DNA of 64,000 nt, taken from the NCBI RefSeq assembly GCF_040790665.1, contig NZ_CP160849.1, forward strand, positions 186,001-250,000. The letters run 5' to 3'. The notes beneath the pieces are model-generated. The model saw nothing but the letters and a program-made list of their open reading frames with translations, was not told where the DNA came from and made no database searches. Positions within the stretch are counted from its first letter, which is position 1, and each line of letters begins with the position of its first letter. Both the position numbers and the translations under genes were made by a program. Shown piece after piece: positions 9,229 to 17,951 of the stretch. The stretch is from Sulfitobacter pontiacus. GTDB lineage: Bacteria > Pseudomonadota > Alphaproteobacteria > Rhodobacterales > Rhodobacteraceae.

Positions 9229-10299
9229 TTAGGCCATCCCACCCTTGATCAAACCTTCGGCGATGCGGGCATAGGCCTGGGCCATCGGCCCATCCCCCGC
9301 TGCCACCGGCGTGCCACCATCGCCGGAAAGCCGGGTATCAAGATCGATGGGCAAACTGCCGAGCAAAGGCACCTCCATCTTCGCGGCTTCGGCTGCAACC
9401 CCGCCATGGCCAAAGATTTCATGTTCGGACCCACAATCAGGACAAACAAACAGCGACATATTCTCGATCAATCCCAATACAGGCGTCTTCAACGTATTGA
9501 ACATATCAATCGCCTTGCGTGCATCGATCAGCGCCACGTCCTGCGGCGTTGACACCACGATCGCGCCAGACAATTCGGATTTGGTACATAGTGTCAGCTG
9601 CACATCGCCCGTGCCCGGCGGCAGATCGACAAGCAACACGTCCAGCTCGCCCCACTCTACCTGCCCCAGCATCTGCTGCAGCGCGCCCATCAACATCGGG
9701 CCACGCCAGACCACAGCCTTCCCCTCCTCCATCATAAAACCGATGGACATCAGGGTCACACCATGGGCGTGCAGAGGGATGATCGTCTTCCCATCCGGCG
9801 AGGCGGGCCGCTTGTTCACCCCCATCATACGCGGCTGACTGGGACCATATATATCGGCATCCAGCAAACCGACCTTGCGACCTGCCCGCGCCAAAGCCAC
9901 GGCGAGGTTCGAGCTCACGGTCGATTTGCCCACGCCCCCCTTGCCCGACCCAATGGCGAGAATGCGCTGCACGCCAGCCGGTTTCATCGGGCCATCCTGC
10001 GCCTTCGGGTGCCCGCCAATCTTTAGGCTTGGGGCCGATTGCTTTGGCGCGGGGCCATGGGCCGTCAGGGCGACTGTTACGCTGGCAACGCCATCAACCT
10101 CGCGCACCACGGCCTCTGCCGCGTCGCGCAGCGGGGCCATCTGCGCGGCGACCTGCGCATTGGGGGCTTCTATAACAAAGCGCACCACATCGCCCTCGAC
10201 CGTCAAAGCGCGGATCAGATCGTGATCAAGGATAGATTTCCCATCCGGCAGCATCACCCGGGCCAGAGCAGATTCGACGTCGGATTTAGAGAGCGGCAT
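9229..10299 (-). CDS. mrp: Fe-S cluster carrier ATPase Mrp/ApbC
   Basis: Cytoplasmic P-loop ATPase that binds and delivers 4Fe-4S clusters to target proteins. I start it at the ATG at 10299, which follows AGGAA at good spacing, giving 356 residues. An upstream in-frame start at 10407 would add an unrelated cysteine-rich stretch. The N-terminal MIP18-like domain covers about 1-80. The deviant Walker A GKGGVGKST is at 119-127, and the cluster-ligating CPDC motif at 286-289. It is a single-gene unit upstream of the mraZ regulatory spacer. Confidence 0.95.
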   Translation of the reverse strand: MPLSKSDVESALARVMLPDGKSILDHDLIRALTVEGDVVRFVIEAPNAQVAAQMAPLRDAAEAVVREVDGVASVTVALTAHGPAPKQSAPSLKIGGHPKAQDGPMKPAGVQRILAIGSGKGGVGKSTVSSNLAVALARAGRKVGLLDADIYGPSQPRMMGVNKRPASPDGKTIIPLHAHGVTLMSIGFMMEEGKAVVWRGPMLMGALQQMLGQVEWGELDVLLVDLPPGTGDVQLTLCTKSELSGAIVVSTPQDVALIDARKAIDMFNTLKTPVLGLIENMSLFVCPDCGSEHEIFGHGGVAAEAAKMEVPLLGSLPIDLDTRLSGDGGTPVAAGDGPMAQAYARIAEGLIKGGMA

Positions 10300-10433
10300 G
10301 ACATATTCCTTTCGAGACTGCTTTTGACATGGCAGTTTCTGGCCAAATCGCAACCCTACGTTCGCATGCCGCACAGCACCAAGGCAAAACGAACATTTAG
10401 CGCCCAAAAATTACGCAAAACCCTATGTTTTCG

Positions 10434-10478
10434 CTGCATGGCAGCAATGCACAATTTGAGAATTGTGCAACCGCAGCA
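10434..10478 (+). promoter_or_regulatory. Regulatory module copy 1 with PhaR-like site
   Basis: It contains CTGC-ATG-GCAG (10434-10444), which fits the CTGC-N3-GCAG operator known for PhaR of Paracoccus and Rhodobacter. A 9-bp inverted repeat, TGCACAATT/AATTGTGCA, follows at 10448-10469. By hand alignment, 35 of 45 columns match the module at 10704-10747, so the two are duplicates. It precedes the first CCUCC-loop RNA by about 60-100 bases. Confidence 0.5.
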
Positions 10479-10502
10479 AATAGGTCAAAAAGGTTTCAGG
10501 AA

Positions 10503-10613
10503 CGCAGACACTGCGAGCCAAGAATAAGACCAAACTCATCCATCCTCCTCCCGGATGTGTTTGTTTTCGGCGGCGATACCCTCCTCCTCCCTGGTATCGT
10601 CGCCATTTTTTTT
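10503..10613 (+). ncRNA. CcsR/cuckoo-type small RNA, upstream copy
   Basis: After a small CGCAG/CTGCG hairpin (10503-10515) come two stem-loops whose loops present CCUCC, an anti-Shine-Dalgarno-like sequence. The first is CATCC/GGATG at 10541-10557 with loop TCCTCCC. The second has a 12-bp stem (10569-10580 with 10593-10604) and loop CTCCTCCTCCCT, followed by a run of eight T (10606-10613), making a strong intrinsic terminator. This two-hairpin layout matches the CcsR RNAs of Rhodobacter sphaeroides. The 5' end is unknown and the start given is the first visible hairpin. It appears to be a separate unit upstream of the DUF1127 gene. Confidence 0.65.
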
Positions 10614-10703
10614 CATACAACTCCTCCTGACTGCTAAAGCGTTTGCGCTAGGGTTATTTTGTTCCCGATCAAGACGTTACGTCACCTTTTGCCCATGCAT
10701 TTT

Positions 10704-10747
10704 CTGCATAGCAGCATTGACGATCTGACTATTGTGCAGATGCAGCA
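10704..10747 (+). promoter_or_regulatory. Regulatory module copy 2 with PhaR-like site, upstream of the DUF1127 gene
   Basis: CTGC-ATA-GCAG at 10704-10714 is followed directly by TTGACG (10717-10722), a possible -35 element; no good -10 could be fixed. The PhaR-like site ends 99 bp before the DUF1127 ATG. The module is a duplicate of 10434-10478. Confidence 0.5.
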
Positions 10748-10812
10748 TTTTACTACATAACCAACACAAGACGAATGATAACGAACACAGACGAAACAAG
10801 ACGAGGTATCCG

Positions 10813-11025
10813 ATGGCCTACTTGAACGCTACAACCGCACCGACCCTGGCAGACCGCTTTGCCGCGCTGATGTCCACACTCGAGACTCGCCGCAAGCAAC
10901 GCCGCGTATACCGCTCCACTTTCAACGAGCTGAGCTCCTTGTCCAACCGCGAGCTGAACGACCTGGGCATGGGCCGCTCGCAAATCCGCGGCATCGCGCT
11001 GGAAACAGCACGCAACGCTGCATAA
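10813..11025 (+). CDS. DUF1127 small protein, CcaF1-like RNA-binding factor
   Basis: A 70-residue basic protein whose C-terminal half carries the DUF1127 signature LSNRELNDLGMGRSQI. In Rhodobacter sphaeroides the 71-residue DUF1127 protein CcaF1 (RSP_6037) binds RNA and affects sRNA maturation. It is co-transcribed with the CcsR1-4 RNAs from heat-shock sigma factor promoters. Here too, CCUCC-loop hairpins follow the stop codon within 15 bases. I start at the ATG at 10813, with GAGG upstream; earlier in-frame codons add a non-family tail. Orthology to CcaF1 is inferred from size, family and the flanking RNAs. Confidence 0.85.
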   Translation: MAYLNATTAPTLADRFAALMSTLETRRKQRRVYRSTFNELSSLSNRELNDLGMGRSQIRGIALETARNAA

Positions 11026-11039
11026 ATCATACTGGATCG

Positions 11040-11115
11040 GGCACACGCACCCTCCCTGTTGTGTGCCTGTAGAAAGCTTCGGGTCTCCTCCTCCTCCCTG
11101 AGACCGGCGGCTTTC
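11040..11115 (+). ncRNA. CcsR/cuckoo-type small RNA, first downstream copy
   Basis: Two hairpins follow the DUF1127 stop. GGCACAC (11040-11046) pairs with GTGTGCC (11061-11067) around a loop containing CCCTCCC. A compound stem then forms: GAAAGC (11072-11077) with GCTTTC (11110-11115) outside, and GGTCTC (11082-11087) with GAGACC (11100-11105) inside, closing the loop CTCCTCCTCCCT. The last loop is identical to that of the upstream RNA. It is probably processed from the DUF1127 transcript, as for CcsR in R. sphaeroides. Confidence 0.7.
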
Positions 11116-11119
11116 ATAA

Positions 11120-11200
11120 ACGTCCCCTTCCCCCTTTCCTCCCGATTGGATTGGGGACGTAGATAAAGACGGCGGTGCTTTCCTCCCAAAGCACCGCCGT
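11120..11200 (+). ncRNA. CcsR/cuckoo-type small RNA, second downstream copy
   Basis: ACGTCCCC (11120-11127) pairs with GGGGACGT (11153-11160) around a loop containing CCTCCC. A perfect 13-bp stem (11169-11181 with 11188-11200) then closes a six-base CCTCCC loop. Only a weak T-rich stretch follows, but the stem is strong enough to act as the end of the unit, and of the convergent uvrD gene. Confidence 0.7.
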
Positions 11201-11245
11201 TCTTGCATCTAATTCTTGATATTTCGTAAAACTCATGACGCCAGT

Positions 11246-13666
11246 TCAGAACGGAACGTCATCCGATGCGCTCAGATAGCGCGACACGACCTTCTTGACC
11301 CCGGCCTTGTCAAAGCTGATCTCAAGCTTATCCCCTTCGATTCCAACGACTTCGCCATAGCCAAATTTCTGGTGGAACACCCGCTCCCCCATCGCAAAAC
11401 TGCTGACGGCGGACATGTCGATCGTCACATTTCGGGCTTCCGAAGGCTGGCTCACGCTGCGCGCTTGGCTGCGCGTCTGCAACCTTCGCCACCCCGGAGA
11501 ATTATATACATTCGCTTCAGCGGCTTTTTCATGCAGATTCGATTTGGGCATCGCAGCGCCATACCCGCCACCATACAGCCCCGGCGGGGTCAGCACATCC
11601 ACATGGGCTTCGGGAAGTTCGTCGATAAACCGTGACGGCATCGCGCTTTGCCACTGACCAAACACGCGGCGATTGGCCGCAAAAGAGATCGTGCAAAGCT
11701 GCTCGGCCCGGGTGATTCCGACATAGGCAAGCCGCCGCTCTTCCTCCAGCCCCTTCAGGCCGGATTCGTCCATCGATCGCTGCGACGGAAACAGCCCATC
11801 CTCCCAGCCGGGAAGAAACACCGCCGGAAACTCAAGCCCCTTGGCCGCGTGCAACGTCATGATCGACACTTTGGCGCCGCCATCGTCGCTTTCATTATCC
11901 ATGATCAAGCTGACGTGTTCCAGAAAACCTTGAAGATTCTCGAACTGCTCCAACGCTTTAACCAGCTCCTTCAGGTTCTCAAGCCGCCCCGGAGCTTCCG
12001 GCGTTTTGTCGTTCTGCCAAAAACCAGTATATCCGCTTTCATCCAAAATAATCTGCGCCAATTCCACATGGCTGACCTCGGGCGGGCCATATTCCTCGTG
12101 AAACAGCGGCGCACCTTCGTCGATGACGCTATCGTCATCAACCACAGTCTGTAGGCGCGGGCCCCGGGCCAGTTCGGACCAGCGCTGAATCCCGTCGATA
12201 AGCAGACGCAACTGCGCCGCACCACGACCGCCAATCCCGCCATTCGCCAACAGGATCCGCGCCCCCTCCACGAGGTTCACACCGTTTTCCCGCGCGGTTT
12301 TCTGTATATTTTGTTGTGCTTTATCGCCTAAACCACGCTTGGGCGTGTTCACGATTCTCTCAAAAGCAAGATCGTCATCAGGCGAGGTAACCACCCTGAA
12401 ATAGGCCATGGCGTCGCGAATTTCTAACCGTTCATAGAAACGCGGGCCACCGATCACGCGGTACGGTAGGCCAATGGTCAGGAATCGATCTTCAAACGCG
12501 CGCATCTGGTGTGATGCCCGTACAAGAATCGCCATATCGTCCAATGTGTATGGATCAAGCTCGCGTGTGCCGCGCTGCAACGCTTCGATTTCGTCGCCGA
12601 TCCAACGCGCCTCTTCCTCGCCATCCCAATGGCCGATGAGACGCAGCTTTTCACCCTCACGGGATTCCGTCCACAAGGTCTTGCCCAAACGCCCCTCGTT
12701 TCCTGCGATCACGCCCGAAGCGGCCGCCAGAATGTGCGGTGTTGACCGGTAGTTCTGTTCCAACCGCACCACATGAGCACCGGGGAAATCTTTTTCGAAC
12801 CGCAGGATGTTGCCCACCTCGGCCCCTCGCCATCCATAGATCGACTGGTCGTCATCCCCGACACAGCAGATATTCTTGTGGCCAGAGGCCAGCAGACGGA
12901 GCCACAAATACTGTGCCACGTTGGTATCCTGATACTCATCCACCAGAATATATTTGAACCACCGCTGATATTGCCCCAGCACGTCTTCATGCTGCTGGAA
13001 AATGGTGACCATATGCAGCAGCAAATCACCGAAGTCGCAGGCGTTCAGATCTTTAAGCCGCGCTTGATACTGCGCATAAAGCTCCGCCCCGCGGTGGTTA
13101 TATGCCCCCGCATCGGCCGTAGGAATTTTCTCGGGCGTCAATGCGCGGTTTTTCCAGCCATCAATAACGCCTGACAGCAAACGCGCGGGCCAACGTTTGT
13201 CATCAATCCCTTCCGCTTTGATCAACTGCTTGAGCAGACGCAGCTGGTCATCCGTGTCCAGAATGGTGAAGTTCGACTTTAGCCCGACCAATTCAGCATG
13301 GCGGCGCAACAGCTTGACGCAAATCGCATGAAACGTACCCAGCCAAGGCATCCCTTCAATGCTCTGCCCCAGCATATGCCCCACACGGTTTTTCATCTCG
13401 CGCGCGGCCTTATTGGTGAAGGTTACCGCGAGAATCTCGTTCGGGCGGGCGCGCCCGGTGTTCATCAGATGCACGATCCGCGCCGTCAGAGCCTTGGTCT
13501 TGCCCGTGCCTGCCCCCGCGAGCATCAAGACAGGGCCATCCATCTGCTCCACCGCGGCACGCTGGGCCGGATTCAGCCCATCAAGATAGGGTTGCGGACG
13601 CGCAGCCATAGCGCGCGATGATAGGGAAGCGCCCTCAAAGGCGGCCATTTCGTCAAAATCACTCAT
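11246..13666 (-). CDS. uvrD: ATP-dependent 3'-5' DNA helicase UvrD/PcrA
   Basis: Superfamily 1 helicase of nucleotide-excision and mismatch repair that also displaces RecA or RNA polymerase from DNA. The 806-residue protein has Walker A GAGTGKT (51-57), Walker B DEYQDTN (243-249), the QNYRST motif and the VGITRA motif VI. Its C-terminal module reads GERVFHQKFGYGEVVGIEGD, which is typical of the PcrA/UvrD branch and absent from Rep. It stands alone and converges on the small-RNA locus. Confidence 0.95.
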   Translation of the reverse strand: MSDFDEMAAFEGASLSSRAMAARPQPYLDGLNPAQRAAVEQMDGPVLMLAGAGTGKTKALTARIVHLMNTGRARPNEILAVTFTNKAAREMKNRVGHMLGQSIEGMPWLGTFHAICVKLLRRHAELVGLKSNFTILDTDDQLRLLKQLIKAEGIDDKRWPARLLSGVIDGWKNRALTPEKIPTADAGAYNHRGAELYAQYQARLKDLNACDFGDLLLHMVTIFQQHEDVLGQYQRWFKYILVDEYQDTNVAQYLWLRLLASGHKNICCVGDDDQSIYGWRGAEVGNILRFEKDFPGAHVVRLEQNYRSTPHILAAASGVIAGNEGRLGKTLWTESREGEKLRLIGHWDGEEEARWIGDEIEALQRGTRELDPYTLDDMAILVRASHQMRAFEDRFLTIGLPYRVIGGPRFYERLEIRDAMAYFRVVTSPDDDLAFERIVNTPKRGLGDKAQQNIQKTARENGVNLVEGARILLANGGIGGRGAAQLRLLIDGIQRWSELARGPRLQTVVDDDSVIDEGAPLFHEEYGPPEVSHVELAQIILDESGYTGFWQNDKTPEAPGRLENLKELVKALEQFENLQGFLEHVSLIMDNESDDGGAKVSIMTLHAAKGLEFPAVFLPGWEDGLFPSQRSMDESGLKGLEEERRLAYVGITRAEQLCTISFAANRRVFGQWQSAMPSRFIDELPEAHVDVLTPPGLYGGGYGAAMPKSNLHEKAAEANVYNSPGWRRLQTRSQARSVSQPSEARNVTIDMSAVSSFAMGERVFHQKFGYGEVVGIEGDKLEISFDKAGVKKVVSRYLSASDDVPF

Positions 13667-14015
13667 GCGGCCAATCTATCCTGCGCACGCACCAAATAAA
13701 AGACACGTTCGCAAAATGTTCCCGCCGCATTTTCTATAATGCAGCGGCGGTTTGCTAGCCGTCTAGCGTCAAAGCCGCAGGAATTATTGTTATCTGTTTC
13801 TCCTTATTACTGATGTCTTTGCATAGTTACGATCGCGCCCTCGACTCGGCGTAGCACCCCATCTCTTTCCAAATGGTTAAAAATCCCCCGCGGAGCGCAA
13901 AAAAACTTCTACTTGCACACCGCGTCAAACAGACGCAACAATGCCGCAGCGCAGCGTTAGCGCGTGCTCTAGACGCTTGAAAATTAAGATTTCTCGCCAG
14001 CAGGAAGGCCTAGCT
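13667..14015. other. Divergent spacer between uvrD and pyc
   Basis: It contains two inverted repeats (CCGCC...GGCGG with inner GCAT/ATGC at 13722-13750, and GCTAG/CTAGC at 13754-13767) and one dispersed-repeat head at 13865-13893. No gene or confident promoter could be identified. The pyc ribosome site AGGAAGG lies near 14002. Confidence 0.5.
13865..13893 (+). repeat. Dispersed intergenic repeat, copy B (head only)
   Basis: CTTTCCAAATGG and the following AAAATCCCCCG match the heads of the copies at 29176, 48191 and 58311 (reverse). No GC-rich hairpin tail is present. Confidence 0.45.
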
Positions 14016-17000
14016 ATGACCGACTTTAAGAAAATTCTAATCGCAAACCGCGGCGAGATCGCCATTCGAATTATGCGCGCGGCCAACGAGATGGGAAAAA
14101 AGACGGTCGCCGTTTTCGCCGAGGAAGATAAGCTGGGCTTACACCGTTTCAAGGCCGATGAAGCCTATCGGATCGGGGCCGGTTTGGGGCCTGTCGCCGC
14201 CTATTTGAGCATCGATGAAATCATCCGCGTGGCCAAAGCCTCGGGCGCGGATGCGATCCACCCGGGCTATGGGCTACTGTCAGAAAATCCCGATTTTGTA
14301 GATGCTTGCGCGCAGAACGGTATTACTTTTATCGGGCCGCGTGCGGAAACAATGCGCGCCTTGGGCGACAAGGCCAGCGCGCGACGCGTGGCGATGGAGG
14401 CCGGCGTGCCGGTCGTCCCCGCCACAGACGTTCTAGGCGATGATATGGAGGTCGTCCGCAAGCAGGCGGCAGAGGTTGGCTACCCGCTGATGCTCAAGGC
14501 GTCCTGGGGTGGCGGGGGTCGTGGCATGCGCCCCATCGCGAATGAAGAAGAACTTAAAGAAAAAGTGATGGAAGGCCGGCGCGAGGCAGAAGCGGCCTTT
14601 GGCAATGGCGAAGGCTATCTGGAAAAGATGATCCTGAAGGCGCGCCATGTCGAGGTGCAGATTTTGGGCGACAGTCACGGCGAAATCTACCATCTATTTG
14701 AAAGAGATTGTTCCGTTCAGCGTCGCAACCAAAAGGTCGTCGAACGCGCGCCTGCCCCCTATCTTACCGAAGAACAACGCGCCGAGATTTGCGAATTGGG
14801 CCGCAAAATCTGTGCACATGTTAACTATGAATGTGCCGGTACGGTCGAATTCCTGATGGATATGGACGACGGCAAGTTTTATTTTATCGAGGTAAATCCA
14901 AGGGTTCAGGTCGAACACACGGTCACCGAAGAGGTCACCGGCATCGATATCGTCCAGGCGCAAATCTTAATTGCCGAAGGCAAGACCATCGCCGAGGCGA
15001 CGGGCAAGGCCTCGCAGGCAGATGTGCAGCTGAACGGCCATGCGTTGCAAACTCGGATTACCACCGAAGACCCCCAAAACAACTTCATTCCTGATTATGG
15101 CCGCATCACCGCCTTTCGTGAGGCCACCGGCATGGGCATCCGCTTGGACGGCGGTACCGCCTATTCAGGTGGGGTGATCACGCGCTATTATGACAGTCTT
15201 TTGGTCAAGGTGACGGCGAAAGCTCAAACGCCCGAGCAAGCGATCGCCCGCATGGACCGCGCCCTGCGCGAGTTCCGCATCCGGGGCGTGTCGACAAACA
15301 TCGCCTTTGTCGAAAATCTGCTGAAACACCCGACCTTCCTCGATAATAGCTACCACACCAAATTTATCGACCAGACACCCGAGCTTTTTACCTTTGAAAA
15401 GCGCCGCGATCGGGCGACCAAAGTATTAACATATATCGCTGATATTACGGTGAACGGGCACCCTGAAACCAAGGGGTTCGAACGCCCTGCGGCGGCCGTC
15501 CGCGCGCCGCAGCCGCCCGCCGCCCGAGCCGAGCCGATGATGGGCACCCGTAACTTGCTTGAACAAAAAGGGCCGCAGGCTGTTGCCGATTGGATGGGGC
15601 AGCAGCGGCAGCTGTTGATCACCGACACCACCATGCGCGACGGTCACCAGTCATTGCTTGCGACGCGGATGCGCAGCCATGACATGATCAAGGTTGCACC
15701 CGCCTATGCCGCTAATCTTCCACAGCTTTTCTCGATGGAGTGCTGGGGCGGTGCGACCTTTGATGTGGCCTACCGGTTCTTGCAAGAATGTCCGTGGCAA
15801 CGCCTGCGCGACCTACGCGCTGCCCTGCCAAACGTGATGACGCAAATGCTGCTGCGCGGGTCGAATGGCGTGGGCTATACCAATTATTCGGACAATGTGG
15901 TGCAAGAATTCGTCCGCGTGGCCGCGACCGAGGGTGTCGATGTTTTCCGCGTGTTTGATAGCCTGAACTGGGTTGAAAACATGCGTGTCGCGATGGATGC
16001 GGTGATTGAGAACGGTAAGATTTGCGAAGGTACCGTTTGCTATACCGGCGACATTTTTGATCCGGACCGATCGAAGTACGACCTGAAATACTATGTTGCT
16101 ATGGGCAAGGAGCTGAAAGCGGCCGGTGCCCATGTTCTGGGCCTGAAAGACATGGCCGGCGTGCTCAAGCCGAATGCAGCCAAAGTATTGATCAAAGCGC
16201 TGAAATCCGAAGTCGGCCTGCCGATCCATTTCCACACGCATGATACCGCAGGCACGGCGACCGCGACGATCATGGCAGCCTCCGAGGCAGGCGTGGACGC
16301 GGTAGATTGCGCCATGGACGCGCTATCGGGCAACACGTCTCAGGCGACGCTCGGGTCCGTGGTCGAAGCGCTGAAACACACGGATCGCGACACGGGCCTG
16401 TCGATGGACGCGGTGCGCGAAATCTCTAACTACTGGGAAGACGTGCGTGGCGAATATGCCGCGTTCGAGACCGGCATGCAGGCCCCTTCCTCCGAAGTCT
16501 ATCTGCACGAGATGCCCGGCGGGCAGTTCACCAACCTCAAGGCGCAGGCCGCGTCGATGGGGCTGGATGATCGTTGGCCCGAGGTCGCCAAAACCTATGC
16601 CGAGGTGAACCAGATGTTTGGTGATATCGTCAAGGTGACGCCGTCGTCCAAAGTGGTCGGCGACATGGCTCTGATGATGGTATCCCAAGGGTTAACCCGC
16701 GCGCAGGTCGAAGACCCGAAGGTGGAAATGTCCTTTCCTGACAGCGTGATCGACATGATGCGCGGCAATCTGGGCCAGCCTCCGGGCGGGTTCCCTGACG
16801 CAATCGTCGACAAAATCCTCAAAGGCGACAAACCGAACACGGAACGCCCCGGTGCGCATCTGCCCCCTGCCGATCTTGAAGCGACACGCAAAGAATTGCG
16901 CGACCTTCTGGAAGGGGCTCAGGTTGAAGACGATGACCTGTCGGGGTACCTCATGTATCCCAAGGTTTTCCTGGATTACATGGGCCGTCACCGGACCTAT

Positions 17001-17456
17001 GGCCCTGTCCGCGTATTGCCGACCCGCACCTTTTTCTACGGGATGGAGCCGGGCGAAGAGATCACCGCGGAAATCGACCCGGGCAAGACGCTGGAAATTC
17101 GTCTGCAAGCCTTGAGCGAGACCAATGAAGACGGCGACGTTAAGGTCTTTTTTGAACTGAATGGCCAGCCGCGCGTCGTGCGCGTGCCCAACCGGATGGT
17201 CAAAGCGACGACTGCACAGCGTCCCAAGGCCGAGATTGGTAACGTCAATCACATCGGAGCGCCGATGCCGGGTGTTGTTGCCTCGGTCGGGGCGACGGTG
17301 GGTCAAAAGGTCAAATCCGGCGACCTGCTTCTGACCATCGAGGCGATGAAAATGGAAACCGGTATCCACGCGGACCGCGATGCTGTCGTCAAAGCGGTGC
17401 ATGTCACGCCCGGGGGCCAGATCGACGCCAAGGATCTGCTGGTCGAGTTGGAGTGA
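14016..17456 (+). CDS. pyc: Pyruvate carboxylase
   Basis: Biotin enzyme that carboxylates pyruvate to oxaloacetate, the main anaplerotic step in many roseobacters. The 1146-residue single chain has three parts. The biotin carboxylase has its ATP-grasp glycine loop near 165. The carboxyltransferase has RDGHQS near 540 and the metal-binding HFHTHD near 738. The C-terminal biotinyl domain has EAMKM (1109-1113), with Lys1112 the biotinylation site. The ATG at 14016 has AGGAAGG upstream; an in-frame start at 13941 adds non-family residues. The VOC gene follows within five bases. Confidence 0.97.
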   Translation: MTDFKKILIANRGEIAIRIMRAANEMGKKTVAVFAEEDKLGLHRFKADEAYRIGAGLGPVAAYLSIDEIIRVAKASGADAIHPGYGLLSENPDFVDACAQNGITFIGPRAETMRALGDKASARRVAMEAGVPVVPATDVLGDDMEVVRKQAAEVGYPLMLKASWGGGGRGMRPIANEEELKEKVMEGRREAEAAFGNGEGYLEKMILKARHVEVQILGDSHGEIYHLFERDCSVQRRNQKVVERAPAPYLTEEQRAEICELGRKICAHVNYECAGTVEFLMDMDDGKFYFIEVNPRVQVEHTVTEEVTGIDIVQAQILIAEGKTIAEATGKASQADVQLNGHALQTRITTEDPQNNFIPDYGRITAFREATGMGIRLDGGTAYSGGVITRYYDSLLVKVTAKAQTPEQAIARMDRALREFRIRGVSTNIAFVENLLKHPTFLDNSYHTKFIDQTPELFTFEKRRDRATKVLTYIADITVNGHPETKGFERPAAAVRAPQPPAARAEPMMGTRNLLEQKGPQAVADWMGQQRQLLITDTTMRDGHQSLLATRMRSHDMIKVAPAYAANLPQLFSMECWGGATFDVAYRFLQECPWQRLRDLRAALPNVMTQMLLRGSNGVGYTNYSDNVVQEFVRVAATEGVDVFRVFDSLNWVENMRVAMDAVIENGKICEGTVCYTGDIFDPDRSKYDLKYYVAMGKELKAAGAHVLGLKDMAGVLKPNAAKVLIKALKSEVGLPIHFHTHDTAGTATATIMAASEAGVDAVDCAMDALSGNTSQATLGSVVEALKHTDRDTGLSMDAVREISNYWEDVRGEYAAFETGMQAPSSEVYLHEMPGGQFTNLKAQAASMGLDDRWPEVAKTYAEVNQMFGDIVKVTPSSKVVGDMALMMVSQGLTRAQVEDPKVEMSFPDSVIDMMRGNLGQPPGGFPDAIVDKILKGDKPNTERPGAHLPPADLEATRKELRDLLEGAQVEDDDLSGYLMYPKVFLDYMGRHRTYGPVRVLPTRTFFYGMEPGEEITAEIDPGKTLEIRLQALSETNEDGDVKVFFELNGQPRVVRVPNRMVKATTAQRPKAEIGNVNHIGAPMPGVVASVGATVGQKVKSGDLLLTIEAMKMETGIHADRDAVVKAVHVTPGGQIDAKDLLVELE

Positions 17457-17460
17457 TCCC

Positions 17461-17847
17461 ATGCGCCTTTCTGCCCTGACCTTGATCGTTCCCAGCTACG
17501 ACGAAGGAATATCCTTTTACTGTGGCACGATGGGGTTCGACCTGACACAGGACGAGGACCAGGGGCATAAACGCTGGGTGCGCGTCACCCCTTCGGGTGG
17601 CGGCACCGGCTTTATCCTCGCCGAACCCGGCGACGATGTTCAGCGTGCCGCGATTGGGAACCAAGGTGCGGGGCGTGTCTGGTTGTTTCTAGAGACCGAG
17701 GATTTTGCCCGCGACCATGCCCGACTTTTGGCTGGGGGCGTGACATTCGAAGAAGCCCCTCGCCATGAACCCTATGGCACTGTCGCCGTGTTCCGCGACG
17801 TTTTCGGCCATCGCTGGGATCTGATTGAACCGCGCACGACCGCGTAA
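17461..17847 (+). CDS. VOC-fold (glyoxalase/dioxygenase-like) small protein
   Basis: 128-residue protein of the vicinal oxygen chelate superfamily. It opens with MRLSALTLIV, continues with SYDEGISFYCGTMGFDL and ends with FRDVFGHRWDLIEP. This paired beta-alpha-beta pattern is seen in glyoxalase and bleomycin-resistance-like proteins. The substrate cannot be told. It starts four bases after the pyc stop and is probably co-transcribed with it. No other start fits the family. Confidence 0.8.
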   Translation: MRLSALTLIVPSYDEGISFYCGTMGFDLTQDEDQGHKRWVRVTPSGGGTGFILAEPGDDVQRAAIGNQGAGRVWLFLETEDFARDHARLLAGGVTFEEAPRHEPYGTVAVFRDVFGHRWDLIEPRTTA

Positions 17848-17852
17848 AGACA

Positions 17853-17882
17853 GCATCGGCCCTGACACTTGGGGCCGGATGC
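17853..17882 (+). terminator. Possible terminator after the pyc-VOC unit
   Basis: GCATC plus GGCCC pairs with GGGCC plus GATGC, with one bulged base and a nine-base loop. It begins six bases after the VOC stop. No T-run follows. Confidence 0.35.
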
Positions 17883-17951
17883 ATTCTGCCGCATTGATCA
17901 GGCCCGTTCTGCTGCTACGTTCAGGCTTGGCACGACAGATGGACACCTCCC

